This document shows positions 17,798 through 26,279 of a DNA stretch of 51,721 nt, piece after piece. Origin of the DNA: Gemmataceae bacterium. GTDB taxonomy: Bacteria; Planctomycetota; Planctomycetia; Gemmatales; Gemmataceae. The first letter of the stretch is position 1; every line of letters starts with the position of its first letter. The translations under genes and the position numbers were made by a program. Under the pieces are notes generated by a model that made no database searches, had not been told where the DNA came from, and worked only from the letters and a program-made list of their open reading frames with translations. Location of the stretch: positions 1 to 51,721 of the forward strand of contig SHZY01000023.1 of the NCBI GenBank assembly GCA_009692065.1, in the 5' to 3' direction.

Positions 17798-18976
17798 TTA
17801 CCCTGCCTTGCGTTCGAACAGCTCTCGCAACGCCGCTAGTTGTGCTTTGCGCATCGCCTCCGGCGCAAACGCATCAAACGGAATTGGATGCTTGAGGATC
17901 GCTTGCAGCACTTCGACAGCGTGTTGCCGCAACTCCGCATCGCGGCGCTCCAGGGCACTCAGGAGGGCAGGAACTGCCGCCAGTCCCTTCTTCGTCAATT
18001 CTTCGGCTGCTTTCGCCTGGTCAGCCGTCTTGAGGTTCCCGACGAGCCGCTGCACTTTCTCTTGCTCCAGGATCATCTGGGCCGTCGATGGCTTCGGCGT
18101 AGCGCCGGCGAAGTCAAGCGTCTTCGCGATCGGCTTGGGCGTTGTCGGCGGTGGGAGTTCCATGCTTTGCACGGGAGTCGCTGGCATCGGGACGAGTTCA
18201 CGCACATGCTGCTCGTGGCCGCGATAGCTCGAGTCGCTAAAGCCGCTGCCGAGGTATTCCGCAATCGCCACCGGATCGCGGACGATCTGGGCCGGCGTGC
18301 CTTGCGTGCGCACCTTGCCGTCTTTGATCAGGTAGCTGCGCGTGGTGATCTTGAGCGCCTCGTGGACGTTGTGATCGGTCAGCAAAATGCCGATGCCTTC
18401 ATTGCGCAATTCCAGAATGATTTGGCGGATCTCGGCGATGGTAATTGGATCGATGCCGGTGAACGGTTCGTCAAGCAAGATGAGCAGCGGCTCGCACACC
18501 AGGCAGCGTGCGATCTCCAGCCGGCGCTTCTCGCCGCCGGACAACCGGACGGCCACGTTCTTGCGCACCTTGTTGAGGCCAAACCGCATGATGGCGGATT
18601 CCATGCGCTCATAGCGCTCCGCGCGCGTCAACGATCGGCCGAGCGTCCGCGCTTGCGGCATGATTTCGAGAATCGCGAGCAGATTCTGCTCGACATTGAG
18701 CTTGCGAAAGACGCTGGTTTCCTGGGAGAGATAGCCCATGCCGAGGCGGGCACGTTGGTACATGGGCAGCGCGGTGACGTCTTCGCCGTTGAACGAAACG
18801 GTGCCGGCGTTGGGCGTGATCTGTCCCGTGGCCATGCGAAAGCTGGTCGTCTTGCCGGCGCCGTTTGGGCCCAGCAAGCCGACGACTTCGCCTGGATTGA
18901 CTTCGAAATCGACGCCGTTGACAACGGGGCGCTGGCCGTAGTATTTGACAAGTCCCTGGACAGTAAGAAGCGACAT
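17798..18976 (-). CDS. lptB: LPS export ABC ATPase LptB with C-terminal helical extension
   Basis: 392 aa, against about 240 for typical LptB. Walker A is GPNGAGKTT, the Q-loop lies in YLSQETSVF, the signature is RLSGGEKRR, Walker B is LLILLDEPFTGID and the switch His is in LLTDHNVHEAL. The YLSQ/SVFRKL segment is the LptB-type Q-loop region. LptB powers transport of LPS to the outer membrane with LptFG, which are not in this window. Residues 245-320 are a Pro-rich linker and 320-392 a HEAT-like helical segment (AVPALLSALERRDAELRQHA). The ATG at 18976 has GGAGG upstream; the reading further out to 19036 is less likely. Confidence 0.88.
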   Translation of the reverse strand: MSLLTVQGLVKYYGQRPVVNGVDFEVNPGEVVGLLGPNGAGKTTSFRMATGQITPNAGTVSFNGEDVTALPMYQRARLGMGYLSQETSVFRKLNVEQNLLAILEIMPQARTLGRSLTRAERYERMESAIMRFGLNKVRKNVAVRLSGGEKRRLEIARCLVCEPLLILLDEPFTGIDPITIAEIRQIILELRNEGIGILLTDHNVHEALKITTRSYLIKDGKVRTQGTPAQIVRDPVAIAEYLGSGFSDSSYRGHEQHVRELVPMPATPVQSMELPPPTTPKPIAKTLDFAGATPKPSTAQMILEQEKVQRLVGNLKTADQAKAAEELTKKGLAAVPALLSALERRDAELRQHAVEVLQAILKHPIPFDAFAPEAMRKAQLAALRELFERKAG

Positions 18977-19111
18977 CGAGAATCCTCCGTGATTTTCGCT
19001 ATCGCGGGTATACCGCAAAGAGGCAACGCCGGTCAATTGCAGATTGCAGAATGTAGAAGGTAGGACAAATGGTCAAGTCCGGTCGTCTTCATTCGGTATT
19101 TTACAAGCAAA

Positions 19112-19891
19112 TTATTGAGGCCGCTTTGGCACCGGTCGATTCGGGCACGGATGCGCATAGGGCCGCTTGCCCCAATCGCCGCGTGCTGCGTGATCGGATT
19201 CCACGTAGTTCTTGTGTAACTCGATGACGGCGTCGTCGCTCTTATCGACGTGCAGGTCGAGCCAGTAGCCATCGCCGTCTTTCTTGCAAACGCGAATGCC
19301 TGCCGCAAGTCGGCCGCGATGATCACCGCCGGCGCAATCGCCAGCCACCAGCGCAGCCATCAGGCGGTCGGCAAGGCTCCCCTTGGTTTCTTCGTATGCT
19401 TTGCCCATCGCGACAATAACCTCGCGGCCCGTGAGGGTATTGCCTTGGCAGACATAGAATCGTCCGCTCATGCCGCCCCAGTAGTTGCTCCCCGCTGGCG
19501 CGTTGACGGGATGGTGTTGAGCACTTTGTCCTTTCATGTCGATGATGGCAAGCTGGCGCAGACCGGGCGCCTTGTCGGTGCGCAGGATTTCCGCAATCGT
19601 CTCCTCCGGAGTCTTCTTGTCGGCAAGTAAATCAAGCGCCCTGGGGGCCGACGCGCGGATGTCGTAGTGCTGGGTGCAATACGCCCCAACGCCGGATCGG
19701 GCGTGAGCGACCACCTTGCCGACGGCAGGAAACTTACTGGCGACGGCGGCCCCGCACTGGCCGGTTTCGGGATCGACCGAGGCGATCGAGAAGGTAGCGA
19801 TGATGCCTTGGTTTAGCGCAACGGCCTCCGACGATGCGAATAACGAAAGACACAAGAGTAATCCACAGCCGAACATCACCATGCGATTCAT
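19112..19891 (-). CDS. Secreted DUF1028 (Ntn-hydrolase-like) protein
   Basis: 260 aa. A signal peptide covers residues 1-24 (MFGCGLLLCLSLFASSEA). The mature protein begins TFSIASVDPETGQCGAAVASKFPAVG, the classic DUF1028 opening, with GVGAYCTQHY and RQLAIIDMKG following. DUF1028 proteins adopt an Ntn-hydrolase-like fold; their substrate is not established and some carry a peptidoglycan-binding domain, absent here. The start codon at 19891 follows the stop of the zinc-ribbon gene by 5 nt, and its GGGAG ribosome site overlaps that stop, so translation is probably coupled. It is the last gene of a four-gene operon with a Ser/Thr kinase. Confidence 0.85.
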   Translation of the reverse strand: MNRMVMFGCGLLLCLSLFASSEAVALNQGIIATFSIASVDPETGQCGAAVASKFPAVGKVVAHARSGVGAYCTQHYDIRASAPRALDLLADKKTPEETIAEILRTDKAPGLRQLAIIDMKGQSAQHHPVNAPAGSNYWGGMSGRFYVCQGNTLTGREVIVAMGKAYEETKGSLADRLMAALVAGDCAGGDHRGRLAAGIRVCKKDGDGYWLDLHVDKSDDAVIELHKNYVESDHAARGDWGKRPYAHPCPNRPVPKRPQ

Positions 19892-19896
19892 TGGAG

Positions 19897-20124
19897 CTAC
19901 TCCCACAAGGATCGACCCTGACCAAAAAACGCCACGAACAACACAACCAATACGACAACGCCGAGAATCAAGAGCGTCAGCCCCCAGGTGTCGAGCCACG
20001 TGCGGCGCATCATCGGCTCGCCGCACTCGGGACACTCCGCGTCGTTCAAGGGGGGCGTCGGCGCCAGCATGCCCTGCCAGCCGCACAGCGGACATTCGTA
20101 GGGCTTGTTTCGCCACCAGCCCAT
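19897..20124 (-). CDS. Small zinc-ribbon membrane protein
   Basis: 75 aa. Two CxxC knuckles (YECPLCGWQG and ECPECGEP, about residues 10-38) form a likely zinc ribbon. Then comes a single membrane helix (about 46-66, LTLLILGVVVLVVLFVAFF) and a short tail. The zinc ribbon probably faces the cytoplasm. It starts 4 nt after the kinase stop with GGGAG embedded in the kinase 3' end, and it ends 5 nt before the DUF1028 start. Position suggests an adaptor for the kinase or for membrane localisation; the function is unknown. Confidence 0.75.
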   Translation of the reverse strand: MGWWRNKPYECPLCGWQGMLAPTPPLNDAECPECGEPMMRRTWLDTWGLTLLILGVVVLVVLFVAFFGQGRSLWE

Positions 20125-20128
20125 GTCA

Positions 20129-21790
20129 TCACTCCCTCATCGAGCGCAGCCGCTGTCGATAATATTTCAGCCCCGGCACAAAGAAGCCGATCGCCGAGAG
20201 CGCGCCGAACAGCAATGGGCTCCAGGTCGGACCGAGATACACCATTGGCAGCGCGCCGAAAAAACACAGCGCGGCGGCGATATAGAACCAGCCCGACAGC
20301 GTGCCGGCCTTGAAGAGAAAAACCATACCGGCCGCTATCGAAAGGATCGGCGTCAGTTCCAGCACGGGCCGGCCAAGAGCCCACTCGACTACAAAGATGC
20401 CGAGCGATGCCGTGACGCCCGCGCCCCAGGCGTGCGTGATTTGCCTTTCGACAAACGTCACCGGTCCGCCGCGCCGGCGCAAATTCATGAAGATGATGCC
20501 CCAGGCGACCAGCGCGATGCTCCACAGGGCCATGTACGGCCAGTGCTCGCGCATGACCGGAAAGTATCCGGCACTACCGGCAAAGTGCATCACGCTGGTA
20601 AGGGCACACAGGGTAAAGATCTTGAGGCTGTGCCACATCCACAACAGGCCCCAGTTTTCCAGCACCGGCGCGTGATGTGTTTCACGCAGCAGCCGGGTGA
20701 AGAAATAGACCAGGCTACTCGACCGCGCCGACACCGGCTCGCCGTTCAGAAACGCCTCGAGGTCATCCGCCAGTTTTGCCGCGCTCCGATAGCGATGAGC
20801 GGGACTTTTCTCCAGACACTTGCGGCAAATGAACTCGAGATCGAAGTCGATCTGCGGGTTGAGCGCGCGTGGCCGAACCGGCTCCTCGGAGCGAACCAGG
20901 AGCAGTGTTTCGACCGCCGACGCTGCTAAGAATGGGGGCCGGCCCGTCAGCATCTCGTAAAGGATAGCGCCGAGGCTATAGACATCGCACGCCGCCGTCG
21001 GGTGCTTGGCGCCCTCGGCCTGCTCCGGGGCCATGTAGCTTGGCGTGCCGATGATTGCGTCGGTGCCGGTCAAACTCTCGCCTCCTTCGACGCGCTTGGC
21101 GAGGCCGAAATCGGTGACGAGCGGCTGACCATTCTCATCAATGAGGATATTCGACGGCTTCAGATCGCGATGCAGAATGCCCTTCTCGTGGGCGTGCTGG
21201 ACTGCCTTCGCAATGGCGATCATGTATTTCGCCGCCTCGCGCGGGTGCAGCGGCTTGTCGGCCATAGCGGCGGCGAGCGTGCGGCCTTCGACGTACTTCA
21301 TGCAAAAGTACGCCTGGCCGTCCTGCTCGCCGACCTGGTACACCGGCACGATGTTCGGATGGGTCAGCCCGCCGGCCGCCTGGGCCTCGCTGCGGAAACG
21401 CCCCTGGTCCGCCGTGGTTGCATGGACGCCGCGCAGGATCATCTTGAGCGCGACGTGCCGCTGGAGCGATTTGTCCCACGCCTTGTAGACTACGCCCATG
21501 CCGCCACGACCGACTTCTTGCAGTAACTCGTATTCGCCGAAGGTTGTCGGCAGTTGCTGGATGATGTTGGAAATCGTGGCGCTGGGCTGGGCGATCGTAA
21601 CCGGCGGCGTCGATTTGACGAAGTCGATCATCTGGCCGACGGCAAAAAGTTGCTTGATCTCATCGACGAGATCGGGATGCTCGCGTGCGACGCAATCCCA
21701 ATCGACGGTTTGCTGCTTCGACAGCGAGTCGAGGACGAGCGCCAGGCGTTCGTCGCGGTTTTTTTCAGCGTGTGACGCGGCAAGGGTCAT
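20129..21790 (-). CDS. Membrane Ser/Thr protein kinase (PknB-like)
   Basis: 553 aa. An N-terminal helical region (1-80) resembles the pre-kinase segment of planctomycete kinases. The kinase domain (about 85-350) has GRGGMGVVY (94-102), the catalytic Lys in HVALKMI (K116), HRDLKPSN (D209), DFG at 227-229 and GTPSYMAPEQ, all intact. The C-terminal 180 residues carry about six membrane helices in place of the PASTA or WD repeats found in other members. The ATG at 21790 lies 8 nt after the stop of the REC-GAF regulator gene; no strong ribosome site is seen, so translation may be coupled. Its substrates may be its operon partners or FHA proteins such as the kinase at 24451-26169. Confidence 0.9.
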   Translation of the reverse strand: MTLAASHAEKNRDERLALVLDSLSKQQTVDWDCVAREHPDLVDEIKQLFAVGQMIDFVKSTPPVTIAQPSATISNIIQQLPTTFGEYELLQEVGRGGMGVVYKAWDKSLQRHVALKMILRGVHATTADQGRFRSEAQAAGGLTHPNIVPVYQVGEQDGQAYFCMKYVEGRTLAAAMADKPLHPREAAKYMIAIAKAVQHAHEKGILHRDLKPSNILIDENGQPLVTDFGLAKRVEGGESLTGTDAIIGTPSYMAPEQAEGAKHPTAACDVYSLGAILYEMLTGRPPFLAASAVETLLLVRSEEPVRPRALNPQIDFDLEFICRKCLEKSPAHRYRSAAKLADDLEAFLNGEPVSARSSSLVYFFTRLLRETHHAPVLENWGLLWMWHSLKIFTLCALTSVMHFAGSAGYFPVMREHWPYMALWSIALVAWGIIFMNLRRRGGPVTFVERQITHAWGAGVTASLGIFVVEWALGRPVLELTPILSIAAGMVFLFKAGTLSGWFYIAAALCFFGALPMVYLGPTWSPLLFGALSAIGFFVPGLKYYRQRLRSMRE

Positions 21791-21798
21791 GAATTCAT

Positions 21799-23004
21799 CT
21801 AAACGGAACTGGTTGCCTGATCCAACAGCGCCTGCACGCGCTCGACGAGCGCGAGGCAATGTTCGAGCGCCGGCGGTCCGTGTTTTGACGCCAGCGCCCG
21901 GATCGCCTCGGCCAGGCGCAAGCTGCTCTCGGCGGCCGCGCTGTCTTCGCTGGTTTGCGTCAGGCCGGCGCGGAGTTGTGCGATCACCTGCGGCGGAGCG
22001 CCTTCGATCGAGGCGGTCATTTGCTCGCTCGCCTGCAGGGCGGTGGCGACGGCGTCGAACAGCAACGCATGCGTTTGCCGTTGGCCTAGTGCTTGCCGCA
22101 GCAACTCCGTGCCCAAGGCCGCGGCCGAGCGGGCGATGTGCTGATCGTCGGCGTTGAATCCGGTCGCCTTGTCGAAGAGCTCGATGACGACGTGCGTTCC
22201 CGCGGCGACGGCCAGCGGCACTGCCAGAAGATTGCGGTGCGAACGCTCAAAGGTCTGCAACTCCACCGAGCCGGAGGTGAACTTCTGTAGGTCGTTCATC
22301 AAACTCGGTTGCCCCAAGCTGGCGGCGCTGCCGGCGACCGAGCGCGCGAACGGCACCGTGAGCGACGGAAGTACCTGGCCGTCCGCGTCGTACGCTCGGC
22401 AGATCTCGGCGGGCTGGCGCTCGGCGTCGTAATGCCGGACCAAGAGCAGGCCGTCGGCGGCATGCGTCACTTGCATCAGGAAGCGCACCAGGCTGCGAAT
22501 CGCATCGGGCAACGGCACCGGATCATTGAGCGCGGCGGCCGACTGCACCAGCGGCACCACCTGCTCGACGGCGCCGCGAAACGCCACCAGCGTCTGATGC
22601 AGCCGGCGCATCTGCTTGGCCGGGCGAATCAGGTCGAGTTGCTTCTTCACCGATTTGGTCAACGACTCGCGGCTAAAATCGTGGTTCTTGTCGAGGTAAT
22701 CGCGCACCCCCATGCGCATGGCGTCGAGAGGCGTGGCCATGTTGGCAAAGCCGGTGATCATGATCGCGACGATGTCGGGGTGAAACGCGGCGAGATCTTG
22801 CAAAAGCTGTAAACCGTCGTCGCCGGAGCCGAGGTTCCAGTCGAGGATAGCCAGATCGATCGGCTGCTGATTGGCGATCTTGAGCGCCGCTTCAGCGTCG
22901 GAGGCGGTGGCGATGTTGCAATCGAGGTTAGCCTGCGCGAGCCATTCGCGAACCGTCTGGCGAACGGAGCTCTCGTCATCGACGATGAGGATGGTGTCCT
23001 GCAT
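21799..23004 (-). CDS. Response regulator with REC and GAF domains, no DNA-binding output
   Basis: 401 aa. The REC domain (1-125) has the acidic pair DD9-10, phospho-acceptor D55 (LAILDWNLG), T in IMITGFA and K in YLDKNHD. A linker is followed by a GAF-like domain (about 165-310: LLLVRHYDAERQ, LLAVPLAV) and a helical tail. No HTH, kinase or cyclic-nucleotide domain follows, so output is probably through protein contact. ATG 23004 is preceded by GAGG; an upstream extension to 23106 overlaps the CCACGG repeat. It heads a tightly spaced operon with the Ser/Thr kinase 8 nt downstream. Confidence 0.83.
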   Translation of the reverse strand: MQDTILIVDDESSVRQTVREWLAQANLDCNIATASDAEAALKIANQQPIDLAILDWNLGSGDDGLQLLQDLAAFHPDIVAIMITGFANMATPLDAMRMGVRDYLDKNHDFSRESLTKSVKKQLDLIRPAKQMRRLHQTLVAFRGAVEQVVPLVQSAAALNDPVPLPDAIRSLVRFLMQVTHAADGLLLVRHYDAERQPAEICRAYDADGQVLPSLTVPFARSVAGSAASLGQPSLMNDLQKFTSGSVELQTFERSHRNLLAVPLAVAAGTHVVIELFDKATGFNADDQHIARSAAALGTELLRQALGQRQTHALLFDAVATALQASEQMTASIEGAPPQVIAQLRAGLTQTSEDSAAAESSLRLAEAIRALASKHGPPALEHCLALVERVQALLDQATSSV

Positions 23005-23058
23005 ACTCGAAACCTCGGACCGGTACTCGTCTCTTATCAGTATATCGCAGGAAGAAAA

Positions 23059-23130
23059 TGAACCACGGGGAGCACGGGGGAAGATTCGAGGAACCCAGCA
23101 CACCAATTCCCCCGTGCCCCCCGTGGTTCA
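23059..23130. repeat. CCACGGGGAGCACGGGG inverted repeat, second copy
   Basis: The left arm 23059-23082 pairs with the right arm 23107-23130 (about 24 bp, one or two mismatches). It is the same family as 13177-13317. It sits 8 nt after the thiolase stop and just upstream of the REC-GAF gene, so the regulator operon promoter must lie in or after it. Confidence 0.88.
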
Positions 23131-23137
23131 ATTGTAT

Positions 23138-24298
23138 TTACGCTGCCGCCTCGAAGATCGTTGCGATGCCTTGCCCCGCGCCAATGCACATCGTGGCCAG
23201 CCCGAGCGTGGCCTTCTTGTCGAGCATCGTGTTGATCAGCGTGGCGGCAATGCGGGCGCCCGATGCGCCGAGTGGATGGCCGATGGCAATGGCGCCGCCG
23301 CGGACGTTGACCTTTGCCGGATTCGCGCCGAGCAGTTTGATGACCGACAGTGCTTGCACGGCGAACGCCTCGTTGATTTCGATCAGGTCGATATCGCTGA
23401 GCTTTAGTCCGGCCCGTTCGAGAACCTTGTGCACCGCCGGTACGGGACCGATGCCCATCACGGACGGATCGACGCCGGCGACGGCCATCGCGAGGATTTT
23501 CACCTTTGGCTTCAAGCCCAACTCCCTGGCGCGCTCGGCGGACATCACCAGCAGGGCAGCGGCGCCGGCGTTGAGCGGGCTTGAGTTGCCTGCGGTCACC
23601 GTGCCGCCGTCCGGCGCGAAAGCGGGCTTGAGCGCACCGAGCGATTCGAGAGTGGAATCCCGACGAATGCATTGATCCTGCGTAATCAGCACGCGCCGGC
23701 CCTCCTCGTCCCGGCCCCAGGTCGGGATGATCTCATTCTTGAACGCACCGGAATCAGCCGCTTGCGCTGCCTTTTGATGGCTGCGGACCGCGAATTCATC
23801 CTGCTCGCGTCGGCCGATGCGGTATTTGCGGGCGAGGTTCTCGGCCGTCAGTCCCATGTACTGGGTCGCGATGCTGTGCTGGAACTGGAAGCGCAGGCTC
23901 GGGTCGAAGCCGGCCTCCATGGGGATGTGGTGCATGTGCTCGACGCCGCCGGCGATTTGCACATCGACCGCGCCGGCCATGATTGCCTGGGCCGACTGAT
24001 TCAGCGCCTGCAAGCTGGACCCGCACAGTCGATTGACGGTGGTCGCCGGCACCTCGACAGGGAAGCCAGCGATGAGCGCGGCCATGCGGGCGATGTTGTA
24101 GCCCTGCTCGCGCTCTTGCTTGACGCAGCCCCACTGGATGTCCTCGATCTGGTTGGCCGGAAACGGCACACGATCGAGCAACGCCCGCATCACGTCGGCG
24201 GAGAGATCGTCGGCGCGAATGTCGCGGAAGGCCCCTTTCTCCGCATGTGCACGGGCCACGGGAGTTCTGACGGCTTCAATCACGACGGCCTGGCGCAT
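23138..24298 (-). CDS. Thiolase (acetyl-CoA acyltransferase, FadA type)
   Basis: 386 aa, the full thiolase length. Nucleophile C92 lies in VNRLCGSSLQA, the catalytic His in AIGHPLGASG and the second Cys in CIGAGQG near the C-terminus; the INEAFAVQ motif precedes the GHP segment. It cleaves 3-ketoacyl-CoA in beta-oxidation or condenses acetyl-CoA; the sequence alone does not separate these. No other beta-oxidation gene adjoins. It lies between the REC-GAF operon and the FHA kinase on the same strand. The 150-nt upstream gap holds a short dyad (TGTCAG..CTGACA, 24344-24359). Confidence 0.92.
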   Translation of the reverse strand: MRQAVVIEAVRTPVARAHAEKGAFRDIRADDLSADVMRALLDRVPFPANQIEDIQWGCVKQEREQGYNIARMAALIAGFPVEVPATTVNRLCGSSLQALNQSAQAIMAGAVDVQIAGGVEHMHHIPMEAGFDPSLRFQFQHSIATQYMGLTAENLARKYRIGRREQDEFAVRSHQKAAQAADSGAFKNEIIPTWGRDEEGRRVLITQDQCIRRDSTLESLGALKPAFAPDGGTVTAGNSSPLNAGAAALLVMSAERARELGLKPKVKILAMAVAGVDPSVMGIGPVPAVHKVLERAGLKLSDIDLIEINEAFAVQALSVIKLLGANPAKVNVRGGAIAIGHPLGASGARIAATLINTMLDKKATLGLATMCIGAGQGIATIFEAAA

Positions 24299-24343
24299 CG
24301 GGTAATCTCCTTCCTCAAAGTTGACTCAGTGCTTGGGAAACAA

Positions 24344-24359
24344 TGTCAGGCTGCTGACA
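24344..24359. promoter_or_regulatory. Short dyad upstream of thiolase gene
   Basis: TGTCAG and CTGACA are separated by GCTG about 45 nt before the thiolase start. The size and position suit an operator for a small repressor, but such short dyads also occur by chance and no partner site is known. Confidence 0.25.
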
Positions 24360-24450
24360 ACACCCAACATTTCCTGCAATACGTTGCAGTCTCCCGTTAC
24401 GTGAAACGTTGCCCAAACAGCCCCCACGCGCGGGGAGCGAGATGGGCCGA

Positions 24451-26169
24451 TCAATTCGGCTCCGGCGGCGGCATCGATCTCATGTCGGCCGACGTCGCGC
24501 TCATGTCCGGGCTCAGCATACTCTTGATCGGCAACTTCAGGACGAACTTGCTCCCAACGTTCACCTGGCTTTGCACCACGATGTCGCCGCCGTGCTCACG
24601 CAAGATCTTGCGGCTCACCGGCAGCCCCAGGCCGGTGCCCCGCGAGCCCTTCGTGCTGATGAATGGCTGAAAGATTTCACCCACTTGTTCCGGTGCGATG
24701 CCCGGGCCGTTGTCCAGGACCACGATGCGCACCCAGCCTTCATCGTCCAGGCGCGTGGCGACCGTGACCTGCGGGTCCGGACGATCTTCGACGGCATCGA
24801 TCGCATTGCCGACGATATTCAGCAGCGCCCGATGGATCCCCTCGGGGTCAGCCTGCACGCTCGGCAAATTCTCGGCGAAGTTGATCTCAAGCTTGACGTT
24901 TAGTTCCTTGGCGCGAGGCTCTAGCAATTCGCCGATGTCCTTGACGATTTCATTCAGATCGGTCGGCTCCACCGCGGGGACTCGCTCCTTCGAGTAATTG
25001 AGCATGTCCATCACGAGGTCGTAAATCTTGCCCTGGTTCTTCTCGGCAATGCGCCTGCCCTGCTGGATCAGATGGTCATTCTTGTCCTTGAGCCCCATCT
25101 TGAGGATGTCGCTACCGGAGCGCAGACCTTGCAGGATGTTCTTGATGTGGTGCGAAAGTGCGGCAACGGTCTGCCCGATGGCGGCGAGGCGCTCGGCTTG
25201 CAGCATTGCCTGATAGTAATGCGTCTCCTCGACCGCAAGGGCCGCCTGATGCGCGATGGCGACGGCCAGGGCCAGGTGATCGTCGCTGAATTTGCCCTTG
25301 GTGTTGCCCACATCGCCTCGCGCCGTCAGCGTATCGAGATAGAGTACGCCGATCGACTCATGCCGACCTTTCATCGGCACGCAGATGACTTCACGAATGC
25401 CAAGCTGGAGGATGCTCTGCCCGCTGGAGAAGCGTTCATCGTGCGCGGCGTCGGATGCCAAGACGCCGATGCGTTCCTTGAGGGCGTGATCGACGATGGT
25501 GCGTGACAGGGCAAACTTCTCCTGCCGATCCTCCGGCTTGCGCCATCGCAGCGCCTTCGGTTCCAGCGCCCCACTGCTGGGATGGCGCAACAGGATGCAG
25601 CCGCGGTCGGCGACAACCGAGCTGAAGATCAATTCGAGGATGCGCTCGAGCAGTTGATCGATATCAAGGATATGGCTGGTCGCCTGGCTGGCCTCGTACA
25701 TGATGGTGAGGTTGGCCAGGGCGCCGCGCAGCCAGGGCGAGCTGTTTTCCGGCTGCATGAGGAACCGGCTGCCTTCGCCCTCGCCAATGGTCTTGATGAT
25801 CGCGGACGACAGCTCGACATCGGCCCGTGTGATGAGATTGATCTGCTCCGCGAGCTCGCTGGTTTGGGCGGCGTTGTCATCGCGCCCGGTGCTGAAGACC
25901 AGCACGGTCTGGCCGATGGCGATGCAGTCGCCCGCGCTCAGGTCAACCTGGGTGACCTTGTGATTGTTGACGAAGGTCCCGTTGACGCTGTCGAGATCGA
26001 GGACACGAAAGCCGGCGCCGGCACGATGCACCTCGGCATGCCGGCGCGAGACCTCGGTGTCGTGCAACCGGATGGTGTTGGACGCATCCCGGCCGAGCGA
26101 CACGACCGCTTCGGTCAGGTCGAACTGCTTGCCTTCATCGGCTCCCTTGATGACGAGCAAACGGGGCAC
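24451..26169 (-). CDS. FHA-GAF histidine kinase
   Basis: 572 aa from a GTG. The FHA domain (about 3-92) shows SLGRDASNTI, SRRHAEV and SVNGTFVNN, all key phosphothreonine-binding residues. The GAF domain spans about 165-318. The HisKA motif is AALSHHIKNILQG (H340 the likely phospho-acceptor). The HATPase region has NIVGNAIDAV (N box), VLDNGPGIA and GSRGTGLGL. There is no signal peptide or membrane span, so it is cytoplasmic. The GTG at 26169 has GAGGA 7 nt upstream and starts right at the FHA fold. FHA input suggests Ser/Thr kinase control; the membrane kinase and a REC-GAF protein lie 3 kb away, past the thiolase gene. Confidence 0.9.
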   Translation of the reverse strand: MPRLLVIKGADEGKQFDLTEAVVSLGRDASNTIRLHDTEVSRRHAEVHRAGAGFRVLDLDSVNGTFVNNHKVTQVDLSAGDCIAIGQTVLVFSTGRDDNAAQTSELAEQINLITRADVELSSAIIKTIGEGEGSRFLMQPENSSPWLRGALANLTIMYEASQATSHILDIDQLLERILELIFSSVVADRGCILLRHPSSGALEPKALRWRKPEDRQEKFALSRTIVDHALKERIGVLASDAAHDERFSSGQSILQLGIREVICVPMKGRHESIGVLYLDTLTARGDVGNTKGKFSDDHLALAVAIAHQAALAVEETHYYQAMLQAERLAAIGQTVAALSHHIKNILQGLRSGSDILKMGLKDKNDHLIQQGRRIAEKNQGKIYDLVMDMLNYSKERVPAVEPTDLNEIVKDIGELLEPRAKELNVKLEINFAENLPSVQADPEGIHRALLNIVGNAIDAVEDRPDPQVTVATRLDDEGWVRIVVLDNGPGIAPEQVGEIFQPFISTKGSRGTGLGLPVSRKILREHGGDIVVQSQVNVGSKFVLKLPIKSMLSPDMSATSADMRSMPPPEPN

Positions 26170-26182
26170 GGGATGTTCCTCA

Positions 26183-26261
26183 CGTTTACGATTAGCGACT
26201 AATGTTGTGGCACGGTCGGGAGACCGTGCCACAACGGATCACGCTCGGCGAACGCTAAACG
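26183..26261. repeat. Nested palindrome: TTAGCG arms around a GGCACGGTC hairpin
   Basis: The inner perfect stem 26204-26217/26222-26235 (GTTGTGGCACGGTC / GACCGTGCCACAAC, loop GGGA) is flanked by CGTTTACGATTAGCG (26183-26197) and CGAACGCTAAACG (26249-26261), imperfect arms of the TTTAGC type. It looks like one palindrome inserted inside another. It lies between the FHA kinase start and the HAD gene stop (26280). Confidence 0.8.
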
Positions 26262-26279
26262 AATAACACTGTACCTATA

